Shown: one piece after another, positions 1 through 4,246 of the stretch
Numbering within the stretch: the stretch's first letter is position 1
How the letters are laid out: each line of letters begins with the position of its first letter
Assembly: GCA_002491945.1 (NCBI GenBank)
Contig: DKWX01000012.1
Span: forward strand, 1-6,205
DNA: 6,205 bases
Origin: Porphyromonadaceae bacterium UBA7141
GTDB lineage: Bacteria; Bacteroidota; Bacteroidia; Bacteroidales; Muribaculaceae
Direction: 5' to 3'
Made by a program: the position numbers and the translations under genes
Notes under the pieces: model-generated
The model's database searches: none
What the model saw: the letters and a program-made list of their open reading frames with translations, nothing else
What the model was told of the DNA's origin: nothing

Positions 1-40
1 ATTTTTTAACGAACTATTGTTTATCAGTTGCTTCAATATT

Positions 41-119
41 GTGGCGTAGCGACATGGCGATATTACCGGCGGAAACGCCGATTCTCCCTTCCCGGGGATG
101 GAATATGGAGCGATGCCAC
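41..119 (+). other. Nested inverted repeats with a GAAA-capped hairpin, possible structured RNA
   Basis: An outer arm GTGGCGT (41-47) can pair with ATGCCAC (113-119, one G-U). An inner arm ATATT (60-64) can pair with AATAT (102-106). Between them lies a perfect CGGCG-GAAA-CGCCG hairpin (67-80) and a weaker TCCC/GGGA pairing (85-98). The GNRA tetraloop exists only in the + strand reading. I do not recognise a named RNA family, and the folding was done by eye. It could be a leader, a small RNA, or chance pairing. Confidence 0.25.
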
Positions 120-133
120 TACAGAACCAATTG

Positions 134-164
134 CAAATTTAGTCATTATCCCGTTCTCCGGCAA
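134..164 (-). promoter_or_regulatory. Possible leftward housekeeping promoter
   Basis: On the minus strand TAAATTTG (141-134) matches the Bacteroidota -7 consensus TAnnTTTG, and a TTG (164-162) lies 20 nt upstream, close to the expected -33 spacing. It would fire leftward, through the 41-119 repeats and off the window. A second CAAATTTA occurs at 175-182 without a well-spaced -33. No minus-strand gene start is visible between here and position 1, so this is a weak call. Confidence 0.25.
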
Positions 165-248
165 TAGAGTAAGTCAAATTTATAGGCGGGCTTACAGTGA
201 TTCGGTTCAAATCAATCTGTTTGTCTTGTCGACAGAAACTGCATGAAC

Positions 249-278
249 CCTCCGGAGCGCGCGCTATATGAGGGGAGG
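249..278. repeat. Inverted repeat enclosing a GC-alternating palindrome
   Basis: CCTCC (249-253) can pair with GGAGG (274-278). Inside are the overlapping perfect palindromes CTCCGGAG (250-257) and AGCGCGCGCT (256-265). No T-rich tract follows, so it does not read as a standard terminator. Its role is unknown. Confidence 0.25.
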
Positions 279-350
279 CTTACTATCCAGTCATCAGATG
301 TAAAAGCATGGAGACCGAACGTCTAAGGCGAATCCGCTCATTCTGCGGGC

Positions 351-389
351 GAATGGCATGTGCACAGATAGAGTAGGGGTGTGCCATTT
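351..389 (+). terminator. Possible terminator hairpin upstream of the NlpC gene
   Basis: AATGGCA (352-358) pairs perfectly with TGCCATT (382-388), and flanking G-U pairs lengthen the stem to about 11. The loop is about 17 nt. A T-containing but interrupted stretch follows (CTTAAAGATTTCT). It could end a transcript arriving from the left and insulate the promoter at 432-462. The loop is large and the tail imperfect, so confidence is limited. Confidence 0.3.
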
Positions 390-431
390 CTTAAAGATTT
401 CTAAATGTTGGGGCTATGGAGAGTGGTGAGG

Positions 432-462
432 TTGTGAATGAGTTTGATTTTTAGTAACTTTG
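432..462 (+). promoter_or_regulatory. Bacteroidota housekeeping promoter for the NlpC/P60 gene
   Basis: TAACTTTG (455-462) is an exact match to the -7 consensus TAnnTTTG. A TTG at 432-434 sits 20 nt upstream, in the right place for the -33 element (consensus TTTG). Transcription would begin near 469, leaving a leader of about 100 nt before the ATG at 568. The same octamer precedes two other genes in the window. Confidence 0.6.
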
Positions 463-530
463 GGTGACAATTTTTTCGGGCGCAGATTCCTCTTTTCCAG
501 ATGCCCTTCGTTTAACCCATCCGGGCTTTG

Positions 531-546
531 CGCGGACGTGTCCGCG
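531..546 (+). repeat. GC-rich hairpin in the leader of the NlpC/P60 gene
   Basis: CGCGGAC (531-537) is followed after two bases by its exact complement GTCCGCG (540-546). As RNA this would fold with six pairs and a four-base loop. It lies 21 nt upstream of the start codon, and GTACGTAC (554-561), another palindrome, lies between. It could modulate ribosome access or transcript stability. There is no Shine-Dalgarno sequence for it to mask. Confidence 0.35.
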
Positions 547-567
547 TCGGTCCGTACGTACTAAGAC

Positions 568-1194
568 ATGAAAACTATAAAGCTGATTTTCTCTTCGCTT
601 CTCATAGGGGCTGTGGCTGTTGTGGCTCAGGCCCGGACAGTAGCCGGCAAGGCTTCGCATTCTGCCCACAGTGCGGCTCATCAGGAACTGTTGGCCAATG
701 CGAAATCCCGTATCGATAAAGATGTAATCAATGAAATGGTCAAGGAGGTAGTGGCCGCCCGCGAACTTCCGGTGGCCACCCCGGCGTTATCCGCCGAATC
801 TTCGCGTCTGATTGATGATTTGCTGTCCGAAGGGCGTACGCATATCGGCAAGCGTTATGTGCATGGAGCCAAAGGCCCGTCGGCCTTCGACTGCTCGGGA
901 TTCACGAGCTACGTCTACCGCCAGTTCGGCTATAAGCTTTCTCCCAGTTCGCGGGCGCAGTATCTGGAGGGCACACCAGTCGACCGCAAGGATCTCCGCA
1001 AAGGCGACCTGGTATTCTTCACATCGCGAAGCAGCGGTAAGAATGTGGGACACGTCGGTATCGTGGTGTCGGCCGACAATGAGACCGGGAAATTCAAATT
1101 CATCCATGCCTCGATCAGAGGAGTGAAAATCAGCGATTTCGAGGGCTATTACGTAGGACGCTACATAGGGGCCAAACGTATAATCAACAATTGA
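568..1194 (+). CDS. Exported NlpC/P60 family peptidoglycan endopeptidase
   Basis: The 208-residue product begins with a signal peptide: positive K2/K5, a hydrophobic core at about 6-20, and a likely signal peptidase I site after A-Q-A (20-22). A charged, Ala-rich stretch (about 23-85) follows, then an NlpC/P60 domain (about 85-205). The visible catalytic set is Cys109 in FDCSGF, His162 in GHVGIV and His180 in FIHAS. The PSAFDCSGF and KGDLVFF motifs are typical of the family, whose members cleave peptide stems of peptidoglycan, often the D-Glu to diaminopimelate bond. It should act in the periplasm; there is no lipobox Cys. Length fits single-domain Spr-like members. The start is chosen because the signal peptide begins exactly there and no longer in-frame start is supported. 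It has its own promoter and no operon partner. Exact bond specificity cannot be read from sequence. Confidence 0.93.
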   Translation: MKTIKLIFSSLLIGAVAVVAQARTVAGKASHSAHSAAHQELLANAKSRIDKDVINEMVKEVVAARELPVATPALSAESSRLIDDLLSEGRTHIGKRYVHGAKGPSAFDCSGFTSYVYRQFGYKLSPSSRAQYLEGTPVDRKDLRKGDLVFFTSRSSGKNVGHVGIVVSADNETGKFKFIHASIRGVKISDFEGYYVGRYIGAKRIINN

Positions 1195-1243
1195 CGCCAC
1201 CGGGGAAGGGTGGAATGAGGAACGCGGCAATCGCATCGTTAAC

Positions 1244-1283
1244 CCTCTGCATTGGCATTACGAAATAGGATAACCCGCAGAGG
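1244..1283 (+). repeat. 7-bp inverted repeat downstream of the NlpC gene, possible weak terminator
   Basis: CCTCTGC (1244-1250) is the exact complement of GCAGAGG (1277-1283), with a 26-nt loop. It lies 50 nt past the NlpC stop. There is no T-run after the right arm, so termination is uncertain. A shorter CCACC/GGTGG pairing (1197-1213) immediately follows the stop codon. No better terminator for this gene is visible. Confidence 0.3.
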
Positions 1284-1380
1284 CACGCTAAGTAAATTCT
1301 TTAAACATCTACCAATTTCCGGATTAGAGAGGACCATCTGTCGGGACGGTGTCCTATTTAAGCGAGAAGACAGCGTTCGG

Positions 1381-1416
1381 ATTGAAACGATGACAGAAAT
1401 TGAAACATTGTCTGAA
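1381..1416 (+). repeat. Imperfect 18-bp tandem repeat beside the amylase promoter, candidate activator site
   Basis: ATTGAAAC occurs at 1381 and again at 1399, exactly 18 bp apart. The two 18-bp units (1381-1398 and 1399-1416) agree at 14 of 18 positions by my count. A degenerate third copy would begin at 1417 (ATTAACTT) and overlaps the -7 box. Tandem repeats touching a promoter that lacks a good -33 element are what one expects for an activator-binding site. The regulator is unknown. Confidence 0.4.
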
Positions 1417-1418
1417 AT

Positions 1419-1426
1419 TAACTTTG
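1419..1426 (+). promoter_or_regulatory. -7 promoter element of the alpha-amylase gene
   Basis: TAACTTTG is an exact match to TAnnTTTG and lies 49 nt before the ATG at 1476, predicting a leader of roughly 40 nt. No TTTG lies at the expected 19-21 nt spacing; the nearest TTG (1400-1402) is only 16 nt away and belongs to the 18-bp repeat. The promoter therefore looks dependent on an activator. Confidence 0.55.
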
Positions 1427-1475
1427 GACGCTTGCATGACAGACGGCTGCAAAATCCGGTGATACACCAAAACCG

Positions 1476-2915
1476 ATGAAAAATTCAATCCTACTGGGGG
1501 CTCTTGCCCTCTCGCTCGGCGTGATGCCGGCCATGGCCAAGGATCGTGTGACTCACAATCCTGCTGCCACCAATACAGAGACCATTCTCCACGCATGGAG
1601 CTGGAATTTCCCGACTATCGCCGAAAACATGAAGAATATAGCCGATGCCGGGTTTACAATGGTTCAGACTTCTCCCGTGCAGAATTGCTATAACCCGGAG
1701 GGAGGGTCGAAGAAAATCTTTGATGACAACGTGACCGAGGGTAACTGGTATTACTACTATCAGCCTACCGACTGGAAAATCGGTAATCAGATTGTCGGTT
1801 CACGCGACCAGATGAAGCAGATGATGGATTCCGCAGCCAAGTATAATATAAAGGTGATAGTCGATGTGCTCCCCAATCATACGGCCTTCGATATCGATGC
1901 GGTTTCGGAGGATTTCTATAAGGCCGTGGGTGGCCGCGACAAAATGTTTCACTCAGAGGGACTCAATCCCGTGCGCGACTACAACGACCGCTATCAGTGC
2001 ACACTCTGGGGATCGGGCGCACTTCCCGACGTGAATACTGAGAATCCGGATTTCCAGAAGTATTATATGGAATTTGTCAATGACCTGTTGTCGCTCGGCG
2101 TGCGTGGCTTCCGCTACGATACAGCCAAACATATCGGCGTGCACTCCGACCCTGTCGACACTAAGGCCGGTGTGAAGGAGAACGACTTCTGGGATGTGGC
2201 CACAGGTCGAAAAAGTGTGAAAGGTGTGAAACTGGCCGTCCCCTATGATTCACTTTTCGTATACGGCGAGGTGCTTCAGGACCGCAATGTGCCCGAGGCA
2301 GAATATGCCGACTATTTTGGCCAGACAGCATCAAGCTATGGCTACGTGCTCCGCGAAATGCTTGAAAAGGGTTCGGCCAATGGTATTGATATCAGGAACT
2401 GGCATCATTCTGCCGCTCCCGAATTTCTGACCACATGGGTAGAGAGCCACGACACTTATGCGAATCATCATGAATCGGCTGGACTGACCGATGAGCAGAT
2501 CCGCACTGCATGGGTATGGCTTACTGCTCGTCAGAATGGCGTGCCCCTCTTCTTCAGCCGCCCGGCCGGCAGCACCCGCCAGGCATACTGGGGCGATAAC
2601 GTGCTCGGTGCGCGTGGCAACGATGAGTTTATGCATCCTGAAGTGGCTGCTGTCAATAAATTCCGTCAGGCCATGAATGGAGAAAAAGAAGATCTTCAGA
2701 TTTCAGAGAATGGGCAGGTTCTTATGGTCAACCGTGGCAATAAGGGTGTCGCAATTGTCAATATCGGCAAATACGCCAATGTGGTAGATCTCCCGACTAC
2801 TCTGCCGGCCGGCAAGTATAAGGATGTGGTATATGGCAAGGAGTTTACCGTAAAGGGTGGCAAACTCAAAGGTTATGCCGCACCTCAGCGCAGTTACATC
2901 CTTCAGAAAAAATAA
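1476..2915 (+). CDS. Exported GH13 alpha-amylase, AmyE-like (probable subfamily GH13_28)
   Basis: The 479-residue product should hydrolyse internal alpha-1,4 bonds in starch or glycogen. A signal peptide (1-21, cleavage after A-M-A) exports it; with no lipobox Cys it should be periplasmic or secreted rather than a surface lipoprotein. GH13 regions are clear: I DVLPNH (130-135), V LPDVN (183-187), II GFRYDTAKH (211-219) with nucleophile Asp215, III YGEV with acid/base Glu265, IV VESHD (322-326) with Asp326. The barrel spans about 35-385 and a beta-sandwich C domain about 400-479. YGEVLQD, WVESHDTYAN and PLFFSRP closely recall Bacillus subtilis AmyE. It differs from AmyE by about 18 extra residues between regions II and III and by lacking a C-terminal starch-binding module. 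No SusC/SusD or regulator gene lies beside it here. Subfamily is from memory of motifs. Confidence 0.93.
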   Translation: MKNSILLGALALSLGVMPAMAKDRVTHNPAATNTETILHAWSWNFPTIAENMKNIADAGFTMVQTSPVQNCYNPEGGSKKIFDDNVTEGNWYYYYQPTDWKIGNQIVGSRDQMKQMMDSAAKYNIKVIVDVLPNHTAFDIDAVSEDFYKAVGGRDKMFHSEGLNPVRDYNDRYQCTLWGSGALPDVNTENPDFQKYYMEFVNDLLSLGVRGFRYDTAKHIGVHSDPVDTKAGVKENDFWDVATGRKSVKGVKLAVPYDSLFVYGEVLQDRNVPEAEYADYFGQTASSYGYVLREMLEKGSANGIDIRNWHHSAAPEFLTTWVESHDTYANHHESAGLTDEQIRTAWVWLTARQNGVPLFFSRPAGSTRQAYWGDNVLGARGNDEFMHPEVAAVNKFRQAMNGEKEDLQISENGQVLMVNRGNKGVAIVNIGKYANVVDLPTTLPAGKYKDVVYGKEFTVKGGKLKGYAAPQRSYILQKK

Positions 2916-2964
2916 CCGGAGATGATGTGTCGGCTTGAGTATAGCTGATTCGACATTCCACGCA

Positions 2965-2999
2965 CAAGGGGGGCATCCTGCATGAGCAGGGTGCCCTTG
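2965..2999. terminator. Strong hairpin between converging genes, likely bidirectional terminator
   Basis: GGGCATCCTGC (2971-2981) pairs with GCAGGGTGCCC (2986-2996) around a four-base ATGA loop, giving 11 pairs with one G-U. CAA (2965-2967) and TTG (2997-2999) can extend it across a GGG bulge. It starts 49 nt after the amylase stop and sits between that gene and the converging minus-strand gene ending at 3093. Neither side has a proper T-run, so termination rests on stem strength and position. Confidence 0.6.
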
Positions 3000-3027
3000 A
3001 TGTATGTGATACTTGATGTATGTGATA
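2996..3027. repeat. Perfect 16-bp tandem duplication
   Basis: CTTGATGTATGTGATA occurs twice with no gap (2996-3011 and 3012-3027). The first copy overlaps the right arm of the terminator hairpin. It is non-coding in every supported frame and most simply reflects replication slippage. The copy number may vary between strains. Confidence 0.8.
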
Positions 3028-3092
3028 TAGGTAAGCGCAGTATTAAGCGGCGGTGCCGGTCGAGTGTGGATCGCCATGGAATGCGCTGCGTA

Positions 3093-3491
3093 TCAATGAG
3101 TATCCCATGGGAATATGGCATGGCGTCTGGGACGGGGCAATCCGCCTGGCCGATAGGGAGCCGATGCGCGTGATGAGAGTGCTACAGAGCCGAAACTGCT
3201 GGCTCTGTAATCGGTAAACGGGAGTCGGGCGTAGAAGCGGAACGGACGCTCAATGGCCCAGCCACGGGTGCAGTTGCGTATAAAAAGACGGCTCAGACCA
3301 TTGACGCCTTTGGCCGCGGTGCGGATTTCAGCAATCAGAGATGAAGTGTCGCCGACATTATTGACACGGAGTTCAAGTACGGTGCGGCCACCGATGATGG
3401 CGCGTATGTGCAGATTGTCGCCCAATGCGACAGGGTAGTTGTTCATAGTCAAAACGTTGAATGTGTAATAGTCTGTCCTTCTGTTTGTCAT
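3093..3491 (-). CDS. Small arginine-rich protein of unknown function
   Basis: I do not recognise this 132-residue protein. Residues 1-90 look like a folded cytoplasmic domain: TDYYTFNVL (6-14), YPVALGDNLHIRAII (19-33), GDTSSLIAEIR (47-57) and GLSRLFIRNCTRGWAIERPF (65-84), alternating strand-like and helix-like stretches. The tail from about 91 is Ser/Arg/Pro-rich, apparently disordered, and ends in FPWDTH. There is no signal peptide or membrane segment. It is judged real because no other gene occupies the interval, codons favour C/G at third positions as in neighbouring genes, and a TAACTTTG box lies 39 nt upstream of its ATG. The initiator is the first Met; Met16 is a less likely alternative. 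It converges on the amylase and diverges from groES. A role in RNA or nucleic acid binding is only a guess from its charge. Confidence 0.72.
   Translation of the reverse strand: MTNRRTDYYTFNVLTMNNYPVALGDNLHIRAIIGGRTVLELRVNNVGDTSSLIAEIRTAAKGVNGLSRLFIRNCTRGWAIERPFRFYARLPFTDYRASSFGSVALSSRASAPYRPGGLPRPRRHAIFPWDTH
3183..3209 (-). repeat. Perfect 9-bp inverted repeat inside the minus-strand gene
   Basis: TACAGAGCC (3183-3191) and GGCTCTGTA (3201-3209) are exact complements around a 9-nt loop. On the coding (minus) strand the element spans exactly nine in-frame codons, residues Y95 to V103, at the start of the low-complexity tail. No T-run follows on either strand, so it is not an obvious terminator. 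It may be an mRNA structure or a protein binding site. Confidence 0.5.
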
Positions 3492-3530
3492 GAGAATAGA
3501 GCAGGCATTCGGAACATTGATTTTCTATTG

Positions 3531-3538
3531 CAAAGTTA
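3531..3538 (-). promoter_or_regulatory. -7 promoter element of the minus-strand hypothetical gene
   Basis: Read on the minus strand this is TAACTTTG, the same octamer seen before the NlpC and amylase genes. It lies 39 nt upstream of the ATG at 3491, predicting a short leader. The expected -33 TTTG is not evident at 19-21 nt spacing, so the promoter is incomplete by consensus. Confidence 0.5.
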
Positions 3539-3674
3539 ATGCTGACGGATGCAGATCGTTTGCAGCATGGAGTGAATAAATGTTAAATAACAAGATGGGA
3601 TTCTAACCGAATAAGCCGGGATACTGTTATAGGTAATGGATATGTAAGGTCCGGGTAGACTACTGATGAAAAAA

Positions 3675-3691
3675 TTGGCACGCTATTTGCA
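3675..3691 (+). promoter_or_regulatory. Sigma-54 (RpoN) promoter of groES-groEL
   Basis: TTGGCACGCTATTTGCA matches the sigma-54 consensus YTGGCACGN4TTGCW at every defined position. GG (3677-3678) and GC (3689-3690) have the required 10-bp separation for the -24 and -12 elements. It points toward groES, with a predicted start near 3702 and a leader of about 140 nt. No TAnnTTTG box and no CIRCE repeat (TTAGCACTC-N9-GAGTGCTAA) is visible between 3492 and 3842. Sigma-54 promoters need an AAA+ enhancer-binding protein; no activator gene lies in the window and I could not identify a clear upstream binding site. Confidence 0.75.
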
Positions 3692-3723
3692 TTGTAAATG
3701 GTGGAAGTCGGTTCTGATATCCG

Positions 3724-3779
3724 TTGTCTGTCACCTGCGGGATGTAGAAAGCGAAGTCGGCATATCCGCAGGCAGATAA
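3724..3779 (+). promoter_or_regulatory. Long stem-loop in the groES leader
   Basis: Three stacked helices form in register. TTGTCTG (3724-3730) pairs with CAGATAA (3773-3779, one G-U). CCTGCGG (3734-3740) pairs perfectly with CCGCAGG (3766-3772). ATGT (3742-3745) pairs with ATAT (3762-3765, one G-U). The only interruptions are a TCA bulge and a single G bulge. About 18 pairs surround a 16-nt purine-rich loop. It lies downstream of the predicted sigma-54 start and ends 63 nt before the groES ATG. It could stabilise the mRNA, bind a protein, or respond to temperature. Confidence 0.5.
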
Positions 3780-3842
3780 GGCGGGAAGGAAGAATCCGGA
3801 CTAACAATCTGTGACGAAAACTTATAAATAAGCTATACAACC

Positions 3843-4115
3843 ATGAATATCAAACCGTTGTTTGACCGTGTGCTCATAGAGCCCACACCCGCGGAAGAGG
3901 TGACTCTCGGCGGCATCATCATCCCCGATACAGCAAAAGAGAAGCCTCTGAAGGGCAAGATAGTGGCTGCCGGTGACGGCACCAAGGACGAGCCGATGGT
4001 GCTCGCCGTAGGCATGGAAGTGCTTTTCGGCAAATACGCCGGTACGGAAATCGAACTTGAAGGCACCAAATACCTGATGATGCGTCAGAATGACATTCTC
4101 GCAATCATAGGGTGA
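3843..4115 (+). CDS. groES: Co-chaperonin GroES (Hsp10)
   Basis: This 90-residue protein is the lid of the GroEL chamber: seven copies cap the GroEL ring in the cytoplasm and seal in the folding client. It opens with the family signature NIKPLFDRVLIEP (2-14). The mobile loop spans about 16-34 and contains GGIIIP, with the GroEL-contacting tripeptide Ile25-Ile26-Ile27. A roof-loop turn follows (VAAGDGTKDE, 41-50), then the C-terminal strands ending DILAIIG. Length is slightly below the usual 94-97 but nothing essential is missing. The ATG is the only sensible start because it precedes the conserved N-terminus directly. groEL follows after 131 nt in the same direction with no visible promoter or clear terminator between, so the two should be co-transcribed, probably from the sigma-54 promoter at 3675. 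Confidence 0.98.
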   Translation: MNIKPLFDRVLIEPTPAEEVTLGGIIIPDTAKEKPLKGKIVAAGDGTKDEPMVLAVGMEVLFGKYAGTEIELEGTKYLMMRQNDILAIIG

Positions 4116-4191
4116 GGCATCACAGTGAGATAGGGTTAATCTTCTTTATCAGAAGGCTTTAAGGACAACAAAAAAAGACGCGGATAAATGT

Positions 4192-4221
4192 ATGCTCAGA
4201 TGGCCGGAGTCCATCTGGCAT
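4192..4221 (+). promoter_or_regulatory. Intercistronic hairpin between groES and groEL
   Basis: ATGC (4192-4195) pairs with GCAT (4218-4221) and CAGATGG (4197-4203) pairs with CCATCTG (4211-4217). This makes 11 Watson-Crick pairs with one bulged T and a 7-nt loop. It ends 25 nt before the groEL ATG and lacks a T-run, so it is not a typical terminator. A weaker CTTCT/AGAAG hairpin (4141-4155) precedes it. Likely roles are transcript processing, groEL mRNA protection or translational tuning. Confidence 0.5.
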
Positions 4222-4246
4222 CGGCATAAGATTCGCAATATCAATT

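Noticed and set aside
201..220. GGTTCAAATC, resembling a tRNA T-loop
   Set aside because: The flanking bases do not form a five-pair T-stem and no anticodon arm or acceptor stem is found upstream.
28..246. 72-codon open frame on the + strand at the left end
   Set aside because: The sequence shows no domain-like pattern, has Arg/Tyr runs from GC-rich hairpin DNA, no promoter or start context, and overlaps the inverted repeats.
787..1236. 149-codon minus-strand open frame
   Set aside because: It lies opposite the catalytic domain of the NlpC/P60 gene, which has clear motifs; it has no promoter or recognisable domain.
2703..3121. Two minus-strand open frames (2703-3077 and 2903-3121) after the hypothetical gene
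   Set aside because: They read through the terminator hairpin, the tandem duplication and the amylase 3' end, with protein sequence dictated by those repeats.
3549..3568. ATGC...GCAT inverted repeat upstream of the sigma-54 promoter as an enhancer site
   Set aside because: Only four paired bases at each end, internal bases do not match, and no second copy is present.
3492..3842. CIRCE/HrcA operator or RpoH promoter for groES
   Set aside because: I looked for TTAGCACTC-N9-GAGTGCTAA and for sigma-32-like boxes and found neither; the sigma-54 site is the only strong match.
4141..4155. CTTCT-TTATC-AGAAG hairpin as a terminator between groES and groEL
   Set aside because: It has only five mostly A-T pairs and no T-run, so it should not stop transcription of groEL.
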